Part shown: one piece after another, positions 22,785-34,602 of the stretch
Numbering within the stretch: the stretch's first letter is position 1
How the letters are laid out: every line of letters starts with the position of its first letter
Source: Enoplolaimus lenunculus
Taxonomy: Eukaryota; Nematoda; Enoplea; Enoplida; Thoracostomopsidae
Direction of reading: 5' to 3'
Assembly (NCBI GenBank): GCA_030248215.1
Contig: JASANG010001027.1
Coordinates: forward strand, 1 to 64,000
DNA length: 64,000 nucleotides
Translations under genes and position numbers: made by a program
Notes under the pieces: generated by a model
What the model was told of the DNA's origin: nothing
Database searches by the model: none
What the model saw: the letters and a program-made list of their open reading frames with translations, nothing else

Positions 22785-23113
22785 TTCCGCAGTGAGTTGT
22801 GATAAGTCAACTTAGAGAGAATTAGTTATTTCTGGTTATTTCTGGGTTAATAACTGTAAATATATATATTAACTGACTCTGAGTTGATTTAACTCTGAGT
22901 GAGTAGTTTTAAAAACAGAGTGGAGTTGAAGCAGCTTAGAAGTTTGCGCTCTGAAAGACCTATGACCCATGAGGTCTTTCAGACTCAGCCTTATTCAACT
23001 CACTCTGAACCAAATCAATTCAGAGTCAGTTGAAGGGTTAATAATACAAAAATAACCATAAAGCAAAAATTCACTCTGTGAATTGATTAATCAACTCATT
23101 GAAACTTACAGTG
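22785..23113. repeat. Family D palindromic element
   Basis: Starts CACTAAATTCCGCAGTGAG and ends TCATTGAAACTTACAGTG. The central GGTCTTTCAG/CTGAAAGACC and ACTCTGAG arms make a long hairpin. Confidence 0.7.
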
Positions 23114-23191
23114 TATGCCCACTAAATGTAAGAATGCTTTAGCGTTCATGTTGATGTCTCCACTCCTCAACAACTGCATTCAGATGATTCC

Positions 23192-23351
23192 ACATGGCTA
23201 TAAACCAAAGGTATTTGATTCAAAATCGACAATTGTGCATGATAATTTGGCCGATGATTTAATACTAACACGAATTTGGGACTTCCACTTCAGTCCAGCT
23301 CAGGGCTTAAGGCGGCCCTACAAAGGCCGTCGCAACAATAAAAAGGCGTAG
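23192..23351 (+). CDS. Weak terminal-exon candidate
   Basis: A pyrimidine-rich tract (GATGTCTCCACTCCTCAACA) ending CTGCATTCAG precedes a frame of about 55 codons reading MIPHGYKPKVFDSK... and ending in a basic tail GRRNNKKA before TAG. The sequence is not obviously repeat-derived. No family is recognised and no upstream exon was found. Confidence 0.2.
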
Positions 23352-23825
23352 CTACATAAACATATATACAAACATGTAATATGTTCGATGGCGTTAAAGC
23401 GTGGGCACTGGTCTAGACTGGCACCTTTACGCACCCATGATTTGTAAGTAAAGTGGTTTCCTGAGAGAATGTAACCAAATTGTATTGTTAACCTGAACCG
23501 GTCAGTAAATTTGAAATTAAAGGTTGGCTGGACACGATGATAAATTTCAATTTTAAAATTAGTTACAGTTAAGTTGTTTTGAAATTTGTAGAAAACAAAT
23601 GTCTATGTATAGTATTTGAGGTGATAGTCGTACAACCCTGAAAAATTTAATTTGAGTGAAATTTAACCATATTACCCAAAGCGCTTGTGTATATATATAC
23701 TGAGATGCTTTAATAAATGTGTTATATTGAAATCCATTAAACGGGGGTTAAAGAGTTTACCCTACTTCACGATGGATATTCGTGTTGTAAACAGGTTTTC
23801 AGTTAGCAAGTTTTTTCTAACACTT
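23352..23825. other. No gene seen
   Basis: AT-rich DNA, no supported feature. Confidence 0.5.
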
Positions 23826-24081
23826 ACAAATTGTAAATCCCAGTGAGCTGAATTTAACTCAGAATATATTGAATCACTCAGTCTGAGTTAGGACTTCCAG
23901 GACACACAATTCTGTGTCAATAAAACTCACTGTGAGTTAATTGCTTAACTTGCCCAGAATCAACTGAAATCAGAGCGAAAATCAGCTCAAATCAGAGTAA
24001 GTTAATGTTTACTGTTATTAACTGAAAAATAACTAACTTTCTAGCTTAGTTGATTAATCAACTCATTGGAATTTACAGTGC
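23826..24081. repeat. Family D palindromic element
   Basis: AAATTGTAAATCCCAGTGAG at the left, CAACTCATTGGAATTTACAG at the right, and ACTCAG/CTGAGT words between. Confidence 0.75.
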
Positions 24082-24294
24082 AGACCTATACTCATATCCT
24101 GCAGAACATATTTTGAAATACTTCTCAGCTATATATTTTTGCTACAAAATAAACGGTCATGAATTTATGGAAACCAAATAGCCATGAGTTCGAAACTGCC
24201 CAATTTTGCAGCACTCAGTATCAGATCTTGAAAGCAACTATGAAACAGAATTCAAATGGAAGCAGACACTGCAATCGAATTAATATGTTGGCTA

Positions 24295-24690
24295 ACGGTA
24301 GTGACACGAATATATAAAGAGGAGTTAACAAGGGGGATGCCAATTTTAAGTTCCAATCAATAGGAGACCGTATCCTTAACAAGAGTCCGACAGCGGATAG
24401 AGTTTCTAAACCTTAATTGGAGTTCATAATTGTCAATGGTAACTAATTGTAGTGCATAATTAATTCCAGTCTTAAATATAGTTGACTTCAAGACTTTAAA
24501 GCATACTTAAGTTTTGAAAAACATTCTTAAGTATATTTTTGAATTATCGCTCAAGCTTTTGATATACGCCAAATAAACATTTAATTCAACGAATAAATGC
24601 AGTATACCGGATATAAGTATATCAATAATGAAGGTTGGCGGTGCGTGGGTTATATACAAATAACAGTCCGTAACCGAATAAACACGGGGT
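24295..24690. repeat. Family F element, degraded
   Basis: AGTGACACGAATATATAAAG, CCAATCAATAGGAGACCGTATCC, GCGGATAGAGTTTCTAAACC and CAGTCCGTAACCGAATAA follow the order seen at 16051-16505. Confidence 0.65.
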
Positions 24691-25428
24691 CAATTACGGT
24701 AGTAAAATTTTGCATAATTTTACAAAATTTATCTGTTTAGCGCGTTTGGTTCTACTTTTGTCACAATTTTGAAGTACAAGAGTTTCCGAAATTTCGCAGA
24801 AAATAAGCGTAAAACCAAACAGTATAAGAACATGTCGCAGATATTGGCTAAAATGAACCAATTAACAATTATTTTAACTACTTAATTTCGCTATACGTCC
24901 GCCTTCATTTCTGTATATATTTCGCAACGATCAAACTTGGCAACCTCCCTCAATATGTCGTCGTTTCAAATAAAAATCTCGCCGTCTTTTCCTGAAACCA
25001 AAGTTTATACCAGCCCAAAGCACGCACTTCATTGCAAACATTTATAGTTTAAATTTAACTGAGTCAAAAATTTGAAAATCTCCTAGCATGATGACTTATT
25101 CTAAAACTCAATATCTCTAAACTGGAACACGGAAAAAGTTTGTTACCTTAATATTGAAACGTGCTTAAATTCTTGCGAACAATACAGACAAAATTGCCGC
25201 AAATTTATCAAATTTTAAACACCTAAAATAGTACGAAATTAAATTAGAGACAAATTTAAATGCTTGTCGTTTTGGTTTAATACTGGCTTTTCCGTGTTAT
25301 ATAAAAGTGTAACCTGTTTAAAGTAGCCAATTTCTTGGAATCCAAGAGATGGCAGTGTTGCGATTATTATTGTATGGTATTAAATACGTGATGTAAATAT
25401 TAACTTGCACGGGATTCCATGCAAAGCT
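24691..25428. other. No gene supported; short hAT-like remnant at the start
   Basis: GGTAGTAAAATTTTGCATAA at 24700 is shared with hAT-like copies at 53776 and 16905. The rest is AT-rich with no exon. Confidence 0.4.
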
Positions 25429-25545
25429 TGGCCCATGTTATTTTTAGGGGCATCCAGGTTTCTGGTCGGTCTAGAAAAGAGTAGGTTTAGATTCTAGAGT
25501 ACATTTTTTTTGCTTAGGCTTAGGAATACATTTTTGCGTGCGCTT
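25429..25545. repeat. Family A fragment
   Basis: GGCCCATGTTATTTTTAGGG, GGTTTAGATTCTAGAGTACA and GCTTAGGCTTAGGAATACA. The right half is missing. Confidence 0.65.
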
Positions 25546-25953
25546 TCTAAACGAAACTAACATTTTTGATCCGTTTAAGCTTTAATAAAACGTTTATTTG
25601 TCTTTACTTAAACGCTCGAATAACGTTGGCAGATGTGATATTTCAGAGGACCCTATGCAGGATTTGGGGCTGCCGTCCCAAGCCCTCCGCACTAAACGAT
25701 TATCACACTAAAACCATCAAAAACACTGCAATTACTTCATTAGAAATTTTGTATTAAGCAAGCGTGTTTTGATCGCTGATTTGCCTATGCTGCACTCAAT
25801 GTCAAATACCGAAATTGCCGGAACCTCCGGCGGAAATTCTTCAAGAGCTGAAGGCAGACTTCCGGATGTACCCCTTATAGAACTTGTTCTTAGTTAACGT
25901 ATATTTCACAATGAGATCGTATCTTGTTGAGTAACTGCACCTAAAACGATTCA
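25546..25953. other. No gene supported; contains a small hAT-like remnant
   Basis: CCGAAATTGCCGGAACCTCC and GGCAGACTTCCGGATGTACC near 25808-25875 match the CCGG-rich hAT-like elements. A 63-codon frame at 25566-25757 is unsupported. Confidence 0.4.
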
Positions 25954-26131
25954 GGCCAATGTTACTTTTAGGGGCGTAAAAGTAGATTAAGCGTACTCCT
26001 AAGCATTAGCCTAAGCGTTGCAAAAATGTGTTCCTAAGCCTAAGCCTAAACAAAAAATTGTAATCTAGAATCTAAACCCACTGTTTTATAGACCCACCGA
26101 AACCTTTACACTCCTTAAAGTAACCTAGGCC
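25954..26131. repeat. Family A inverted-repeat element
   Basis: GGCCAATGTTACTTTTAGGG and CTCCTTAAAGTAACCTAGGCC are inverted ends, with AAGCCTAAGCC words inside. Confidence 0.75.
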
Positions 26132-26689
26132 ACGATTGATATAGCATCTAAATGTAACCATACAAAAGCTTTGCTGGTTTGTCCGCCCATTTTGAAATAT
26201 TTATCAAAAAGTATACTAAACTCTATCACAAATTTTAGGACAATGTTATACGCGATACTAAAATTTGATATGATAAAAAGTTTTATGGACAACGAAACAT
26301 GCCGATACACCGTGCAAAATTTACTTCATTCAGGAAGTTTTAATGACGTCTTTCTCTAAAATCTAAAGTCAATTTAATATCAAAGAATTCGCTCAGCAAC
26401 ATATGCAATCTTCACAATGAAACTGAGTTGGTTGATTGTCAAAATTGAAAATGCAATACCGTGAGAAATTGCATAAAATTCATGATTAAAATGGTAACTT
26501 TTAAAAGTTGGGTACCAAAAATAAAGTGTTGTACATGGTTTTAAAAATAATACGCTGTTTTTGGATCTAGGATCTCCGTATATAAGGTTTAAAATGTTAA
26601 AAAATCAAACCAGATACCAAAACCGGTCCATGTATTACTGCCGTCCCAAAATCGCACCGGCCCAGTAGAATTCATCGCAAGCAATCTCT
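26132..26689. other. No gene seen
   Basis: AT-rich DNA. Two overlapping 60-codon frames on opposite strands are not credible genes. Confidence 0.45.
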
Positions 26690-27215
26690 TGTTTTTAGGC
26701 TTGGGATTAAGTTTAGGATTATCCTTTGGCTCAAGATTAGATTTAAGATAAGGCAAGGCTTCATATTTAGGTTTGGGATTTGGCAAGGCCCCGTCTTAGG
26801 CTTAGGTATAGAATTAGGGGTATAGGTGTCGAATTTGGCCTAAGCTTAGGTGTAATAGACCTCAGAGGTGCCTTAGCCTTAAAATGTTTAGGCTTTGATC
26901 TGGCTATGGTTTAGGCTTCGGCTTAAGCTTAGGTTTGGGCTCAAGCTTTTGGCTCAGGCATAGGATTAAGCTTAGGCTATAGGCTGAGGCTTAGGAATAG
27001 GCTTCTGTTTAACCATAGATTTTAAATGACCCCTGGGCCAAGTCTTAGGTTTAGGTTTGAGCATAGGCTTACGTTTAGGCTTAGACTTTAGGAGCATTCT
27101 TTGGTTTAAGGCAAGCATAGATCAGACGGGAAATGGCATAGGATTTATGCTTACATTTAGGCACAGGCTTGGACTTATGTTAAGGCTTAAGCTTTAGGAG
27201 CAGGCTTTGGTTTAA
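26690..27215. repeat. Long degenerate TTAGGC-like array
   Basis: Over 500 bp of imperfect TTTAGGCTTAGG, TTAGGATTA and GGCTTAAGC words, the longest such run in the window. It lacks the family A or B ends. The hexamer is too irregular for a functional telomere tract. Confidence 0.6.
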
Positions 27216-27477
27216 ACATAGAATAGACCATTGAAATGATTTGAAAGTCCAGTAAATAATATCACAGGTAGGTTCATTATATAGATGCACTTTTGAATTT
27301 CTGTTTCCTTCAGAGTAACGCCAAATAACCTAAAACTAAAATATTCCTAGAACAGATATCGTAAGAAAACGTTGGACTGACCCCTGTTATCTTCAACTTC
27401 TGCTGTAGGTTTCGGCAAAAAAGATAGCAAAACCGTTCATAGCCTACTAAAATTGGATCTGTTACTTTAAGGCGCGT

Positions 27478-28250
27478 AAGCGGGATTCACGTTATAATTT
27501 TGGCAGCCGGGTCACGTTCTGTCCAATGTTGATTCGACATCAACACAAATTTTTGCTACCATTATATATGATTGATATGGGTAGACAAAAGTAGAATATA
27601 TTGTATGATTTTGCTATACAAAGCATGGGCACACAGGTTATCTCAACACACAAGTGTTCGAATGTCACGTGACAGGTAAATATCTTATGTTTCAAATTAA
27701 TAGAATATACGTTATGACATTCAGCAACACCAATTTGGACGATCATACGAGTATTTTACTATTCTGTTTAAGTGTACCCTATAATACTCCATTATACGGT
27801 TTAAAACGTATCAAAAGACAATTAGCCGAAATTTCGATATTTCCGCCAAAATTTAAATTTTCCTGCCAAAATTGGAATTTTCAGTCAAATTTTGAATTTT
27901 CTGTCAAAATTTAAATTTCCCGCCATAATAGCATTTATTTACATTGACTCGTAATATCATATGACATTAACGGCGCATGTCTATTAGTATCATGTTATTC
28001 CGCCATACGTAAATATAGTTATGTAACTGACTCAGTAGACATAAGAACAATCATGATATTGACAGATGATGTAGGGAATAGCATATGATATTGAAAGACA
28101 AAACGTGACCAATGCAAGATGGTAGCAGACAATTATACTGTATTTGGAATATCATATTGTATTTACATCGCAGACAAAATGTTACCCAATATGTAGTATG
28201 TAACAAAAACGCGCCTCCAGTTGCCCTATTTATAACGTAAACCCTGCATA
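27478..28250. repeat. Family G inverted-repeat element
   Basis: The left GCGGGATTCACGTTATAA is inverted at the right as TTATAACGTAAACCCTGC. Internal ATCATATGACATT/ATCATATGATAT palindromes and a short run of AAATTTAAATTTTCCTGCC repeats are shared with the copies at 45547-46352 and 46452-47281. Confidence 0.75.
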
Positions 28251-28341
28251 ATAGTGGTATAAGCCGAAGCGTCAGCATAGTGATAAGTAAATAACGAAAA
28301 AATGATCCGCCCCTGAAAGTAACGATGGACAAAATTAGCAT

Positions 28342-28742
28342 ACTGTAGTGAATCGAATAAGAACGGGGACTGATTTTTATTTGGCCTCTCCAGTGGGTAC
28401 CCCTCTGCTATTCGATTACAGACTATTATTTATTTTTAACGAGCACTCCGCCGCCAGTCGTTACTGATGTATATATATACGGTATTTCAATTATTCTTTA
28501 AACTAAACGTTTGTCTTGTTCCAGCAGCTTGAACGATAATGCAAGGTTATGTCAACCTTAATATTTGGTTCTGGAGTCATTTACACTACAATTAGGAATA
28601 ATTGACATTATGGTCTCCAGTAGGGCTTAGGGACTCTATCCGCCTACAGACAGGCTCTTATTAATAGTAATACGGACACCTATTGATTGGGACTCAAAAT
28701 GGGGATCCCTCCTATTACTCCCCTTTTATTCGGGTCACTAGA
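28342..28742. repeat. Family F inverted-repeat element
   Basis: CATACTGTAGTGAATCGAATAAG start and TTTTATTCGGGTCACTAG end, with GGACTCTATCCGCCTACAG inside. The preceding CCCCTGAAAGTAACGATGG is a family A-like end. Confidence 0.7.
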
Positions 28743-29140
28743 AACTCTGCAATTCTATTGAATATTTGGCAAATGTTTTGAAAAGGCCGTCCCATTGTCT
28801 CGTGACAGCAATATACCGGGAGTGCAAACATGAACTTCTGTTTAACATTAGCACAGCCAAATATATATTGAGAATGCGGTGTGTTAGAGGCAGTTTTCAC
28901 TTTCTCGGGGGGGCTGCATCCCACTTGACCCGCATATGTATACTGGAGAATGTAGTACAAGGAGCAGTTTGTACTCTTCTCGAGGGGGGTTCTAGCACCC
29001 CTTAACCAGTTTCAAAGAACGCTAAGGGGGAGCAGGTTAAGTGCTTCAATAATTTAATTGCTTAATGGGGTGGTAGGGAGGTGACAGCCCTCACCCCGTT
29101 AAGGGTTCCTTGAACTTACGGGAGGTAAATGGGACGGCTT
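28743..29140. other. No gene supported
   Basis: Contains two similar GAGGGGGGTTCTAGCACC and TCTCGGGGGGGCTGCATCC stretches, part of an unclassified repeat. Frames on both strands are short. Confidence 0.4.
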
Positions 29141-29150
29141 ATAGGGTAAC

Positions 29151-29250
29151 ATGACCGAATTTTTTTATTGAATACTGTTAAATTTTGTAAAATATGGCAC
29201 ATGGCCGAATTTTTTTATTGAATACTGTTAAATTTTGTAAAATATGGCAC
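29151..29250. repeat. 50-bp direct tandem duplication
   Basis: The 50-bp block beginning ATGACCGAATTTTTTTATTG is followed at once by a copy with one or two changes (ATGGCCGAATTTTTTTATTG), each containing AAATATGGCAC. Confidence 0.9.
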
Positions 29251-29580
29251 AAACCCGATATTGAATGTCTAAACTTCATATTTTTGACTTAATTTAAAAA
29301 CTTTCTAATCAAACCGAGCCAATCAAAAATTGAAGTTTAAGCATAAAATATTAAGTATCCACCACCAGGTGACCACTTTTTATTGCAATCCTCTAAATCC
29401 AATATAGAAACTCAAGAGAAAGAAAACCATGTAATTTTTATTTAACCAAATAGAGCAATAACCTAATATATATTTCAAAGAATGATATAAATAATATTGT
29501 CGTAACATAAACTGTAATACACAAATCAAATACGTAAACTGGAAGCACATAAAGTCTCACCGGATATTGCTTTACAGATT

Positions 29581-30063
29581 AATGCGGGGTTCACGTTATA
29601 ACCAGGACAACTTGGGACATGTTTTGTCCGTATTAGACCATTGGGTAATATTTTGTCTGCACCCCAATCATATTCAAACAGTCGTAATTTGCAGGCGTGT
29701 ATTTGGTATTTTAAAGCACATCTGTTCTTCCGCCGTCCCACTTTACATTCATTTTCTAGCACCCAAAGACTAATTGCTCCAGGGAATATCATATGATATT
29801 CATTGTAATTTTGGAATATCATAATTATGATATTCCAAAATTACAATGAATATGATATGATAATATTCCGACAAATGTTCCTTCCATGTGACATATCGGA
29901 TCTTGAACATAGTTATCTTCTGAGAGCGTTGGTGTGTAAGTTTATGCCATATAAAATCCGAGTTGTATCTGTTGATCTGATATGAGAGCCCGAATTTTAA
30001 CGTTGACGTCGAATTAGCATAAAATCGTGACCCGCCTGCCCTGGTTATACTGTGAATCCCGCA
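29581..30063. repeat. Family G inverted-repeat element, shorter copy
   Basis: GCGGGGTTCACGTTATAACC at the left, GGTTATACTGTGAATCCCGC at the right. The centre (29785-29860) is a near-perfect palindrome of about 75 bp around GGAATATCATAATTATGATA. Confidence 0.8.
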
Positions 30064-30230
30064 ATAAGTAAGTTTATCACAGAAGCTATTTATTATTTGA
30101 AATCAAAGCAGCTAGATTCTTAAATTTAAAACTAAATTAATTTCTAGAATGTCTGCGAGTCAACACTGCGTTCCGTTAGTGCTAACATAAAAACAAGAAA
30201 AGCTAAATCCTCTTCCGTCCAGCTAATACA

Positions 30231-30306
30231 GTGCCAATGTATTGAACATGGCCTTAAAATTTACTCTAATACAGTTCCATGGAACGCCTCTGATCTTTAC
30301 ATGGCC
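30231..30306. repeat. Family B remnant
   Basis: CCAATGTATTGAACATGGCC followed by ACAGTTCCATGGAACGCC and GATCTTTACATGGCC: both ends with the core deleted. Confidence 0.6.
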
Positions 30307-30624
30307 CTATTACAAATACGAAACAAAACACAATACCCCAGGGCGTTCCATAACTGGTATAGATTTCGGCATTCGGTTGGCTATAATCCTGCATGAGCCT
30401 TAGGATTACAATGTTGGTGTAATGTAGTAATTGCAAAAAACAATCTGATCTCCTTCAGAAATATTATTATACTGATTATACATCTAAAACAGGATACAAA
30501 ACAAAAATCAACTGTATGTAGCAAATGAAACACGAGATAACAAAAGTAACGCCAGAAACTAGCAATACAAATTAACAAATTCTCAGAATTCATAATGCAC
30601 TCCACCATACGTTATTTTAGGTAG

Positions 30625-30825
30625 TCAACAAGCACAGGCGCTACATCTATGAGCGTACAGACCATGGATACGCCCCTGAAAGTAATATTGACACAAGTTA
30701 CAATGCCAAACTCAGTCTACACCGTAAGCATAGCCGTCCGCTCAAATCAGCAGCCAACACGAAGGGACCGTTTCGGACAGCCAGCTGCCCAACTAATATT
30801 TTCAGAGTTGACTAATCCACCCAAG
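30625..30825 (+). CDS. Weak FN3-like exon candidate antisense to the PBDC1 3' end
   Basis: After TATTTTAGGTAG an open frame of 67 codons runs to AAG|GTGTCA. It includes MPNSVYTVSIAVRS and FGQPAAQLIFSE, which look like the second half of an FN3 domain (PNS-x-YTVSIAV). Against it: the donor is poor, the stretch TACGCCCCTGAAAGTAATATTGACA is a family A-type repeat end, and no neighbouring plus-strand exon was found. It lies just beyond the PBDC1 stop codon on the other strand. I rate it as possibly chance. Confidence 0.2.
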
Positions 30826-30828
30826 GTG

Positions 30829-33800
30829 TCAATCGTAATCAATCAGATTATATTTGCCTCGAAAATGCGAATTGAGTCCAGCGCGATTTCGACCAATTTC
30901 TACGGTCACAAATTGAATTCGCGTCACTGAAAAGTAAACAATACTAACATAAGCAAAACAATCCACAGGATCAAAAACGGAATCGCGTAAACACTAAGAC
31001 ACATCATAGTTTCCACAGCACAGCAATGTCGGAATTTTGCTAATGCAACTTGAGTCGTACAAAACAAATTTCGAACCAATCAAGGTGATTTATACTTCTG
31101 TCGGAATCTTTTGTGTAGGTTAGGTTTTACACTGAATCTGTTTAGTTCAGCAGCAAAGCAGCCGAAATTTTGGTACTGCAATTTAAGCTGTACGAAATAC
31201 AATCTTTATAAATCAATGTGACTTATTTAAATCAACTGTGACCTATTTCTGTCAGAGCGTTCTACGTAGGCTGGGGTTTTTAAATGACTGTTACTGCAAC
31301 ACAATGTCATAGGACTAAGCGCATAAACTGTAATCATACAACACAAAAGACTAATATGGTCAGATATGACAACAAAATACCTAAAATAGTATTGTCCGAG
31401 TCATAAACGCCGCTTGATTTGATACGAAGGAGGCATCCATAATTGTAATCATCAATACGATCTTTGAATGTTTCAACAAAATTTCTCCATTTCTACGAAC
31501 ATACAATACAATACGATTTTTACAACAAGCCTAAATTTTAGACTGTACATTGCAAAATTTCAAATTTTAATCGTGTGTCATTCAGAAAGCTCAGATATTA
31601 AAAACAGATTTATCATAATTTAGATATACGTGTTTATTACTGATCCAATATAATTCGTTGAGATAAATTGCTTTTGATCTTTGCAAGTATATACGTCATA
31701 GTCACTAAATGTAAATTAGTATTTTTTGCATATGCAATAGGGTTCAACCGGACATCGGCTTCGACAAAAAAATCGACATCCGGCTTCGCATTATACATTA
31801 CCTGATATTAACTGCTGAAAACTATTAACCAGGGTGCGACCGAATTAATATCTGGCAAAAACTGATATAGGATCCGGTCCCGGAATCCGGTATAAGCCTA
31901 CCGGATACCGGATGCCGGATACTTGCGGCTGCGGTACGGAATATCATAAAACTGCTTTTACAAGTTAGCATCTTTAACATCTCTGTGCGATTACATTTCT
32001 GAGCAAGTAATGAAGTGCACGTTTTGATACGTTTTCAAGTACTTCTAATTCATGCAAGCGAGCGAGAGTTAAACGCATTTTTGTATTAAACAATTTCAGT
32101 TTATCAGCAGCATATTATAAAATTTATAACAGATCAAAACCTTGAGCACGCTAAAAATACAGCGAAAAAAATAAGTTATTTTAACATCCGGTATTCAATT
32201 CATGTTCCGGTAATAAATTCAATATCCGTATTCGGTAAATTAATATCTGGTCGCACCGTGCTTTTAACATAAACCTGGGTGTAAAGCGGAACTGGATAGT
32301 ACCGCAATTGGAACAGCAAATCTATACCAGAATTGTCATCGGAATCGGAACCAGAAATTTTGTGACTGTACGGGTTAAATTGTATTGACAAACATAATAT
32401 TGATTTAGTGTGTCTGTTGGCTTGCAACAATTTTCAGAAACGTCGCATAAATAAATTGGCGATGATTTCTGGTTCTGTAAAGCTAAACTACAATCAATTA
32501 TTGATAAGTTAACTCATCGAAAGCAAGTTAATAGATAAATGATACAGAATTTTTATGCAACATATTGCAAGTTGGATTAAAATTAAGACGTAAAATTCTA
32601 ATTCCAGTTGATTGTGCAATCAGAATCGCTATCACAACTCATTTTGAATCGGAATTCTAATCGGCATCGGAATTCCGGTTGCACCCTGACAATATCTATA
32701 CTATAGTATTATTTATGACAAAAATCACAATTAGTATTCGGTTGTGAATTTTATTCGAAATGATAAATAATAGTGCTTCGAGAAGTCCAGTTATTATTAA
32801 AACCCGTGTAGAAACGAAATGTAATATATTATAGTAAGTAGTACCAAGAGTGGATGATTACTCTTTATAACAAGAGTGTGCAACTGGGTACATTCTGTGT
32901 ATTAAAGAATGTAGCCGGCACGCGTTGAGTTTTTGGCCTACCTCCCTTGTTTAGGGGGTCTGTATGCAGTTTTATATCGTAGTAATGCTAGGAGCAAATT
33001 GTAACCCCCTTTTTTAAGGATACTTAATCTCTTGCTTAACCCCCCTGATTGAGAGGGGGGAGTCGAACAAAAATGCAACGCGTGCAGGTACATTCTTCAA
33101 TACACAGAATGTACCCAGTTGCACACTCCTGTTATAAACAGTGATCATCTACTCTTGGTAGTACTAAATGAGGGTGATTAAGTTTAACTTTTTGTTGAAA
33201 TTTACAATTTAATACCTGGCTAACTATTCGTCTTCGATATTTTTTGTACCCAGTTAAAGCCTGATAAGTATCAATCTAAACACAAAAGCATCCATAATTA
33301 GTGTTTTCAAAAGCTATGGGAACCACTTGAAAACAAAACTAACCGCTTTGGAAGCTTCAGATTTAAGCGTATCTTCATCGATTTCCTCTAAATTAAATCC
33401 TATAAATTCTTTTAAAAATTCACGGTGTATTTCGTCGTCAAATGTGGTCAATTTCAAGCTCTTAGCGTCCACTGAGCAAAGAAGCTAAAACATAAAAGGA
33501 ACAATAAACCGCGTCAAAGTTAATACAAGTAACACTGGCAATACTCACGGTATGGTACAAGGTGCAAGCGTAATTAAGTTTCCAATTAGAATTCCGATTG
33601 AAAACGAGTATCGATTCCGATTCCCATTGCACAATTAATCGGAATCGGAATTTTGCGATGTTAATTATAATCCTACTTGCTGCATAAAAGTTCTATATTA
33701 TTTACTTACTTGCTGCATAAAAGTTCTATATTATTCACTTTGAAAACAACAATTATTGATGGTAGTTTAGCTTCACAAAACCAAAAAAATCATCCCTAAT

Positions 33801-34522
33801 TTGTTCATGCGACGTTTTAGAAAACTGTCGACTCTTGACAACAAACAGACACCTCAAGAACAATATTATATTTTTGGACATTTGTTGGGTCGCGGCAGAA
33901 TGGGGGGCATCAACTGGTGGGCCACCGGTTCGCAACCGGGGGGAAATCCTGAGTGGAGGTTGCAGAAATTTCAATATACCGTCAGATGCACCAGCCAGTG
34001 TTTAGTTACGTTTTCAAGCACCACACAGTCAAAAGAACCGTATAAATAATAAACACACTGTTTAATTCATACTGATGTTTTTTTACTAAAAACGTAAGAA
34101 ATCTAAAATTAACCTGGGGTGAATCTTGAGTGGGGAAAGCTGAATTGGGGGAAATCTTAAAGTGGGTGTGGCTTTTGGTAAGCGTCGGCGTTATTCCCTA
34201 ACAGCGAAACCGCAGTATTTGTTAATACAAATTATCCGTATAATCAAAAAATGTGTAGTTCCGTATCCGATATTTAATTGCTGTTCCGATTCCGATGTAA
34301 TCCAGTTCCGCTTTGCACCTTGAAGGTAACGGCCTATTTTGTCTCATTACACTATCACTACCCATGTGTTATAATTGACGTAACACATGACATTCGCTGC
34401 ACATATCTTCACACAATTAAGCAGAAATAGCCTACTTACATGCATATGAGTTTGAGCGTGTTCATATGCTTTAATCGCCCATGCTGCTTCAATACTGGGC
34501 TGAAAATAAACTGTAACTTCAG

Positions 34523-34602
<80 letters not shown>

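Noticed and set aside
26690..27215. True telomere or chromosome end
   Set aside because: The hexamers are irregular and mixed with other words, and genes and repeats continue normally on both sides.
27478..28250. CRISPR-like array or protein frames within family G
   Set aside because: The repeats are transposon-type inverted ends and palindromes in an intron-bearing animal genome. Spacing is not that of a CRISPR array, and frames lie within repeats.
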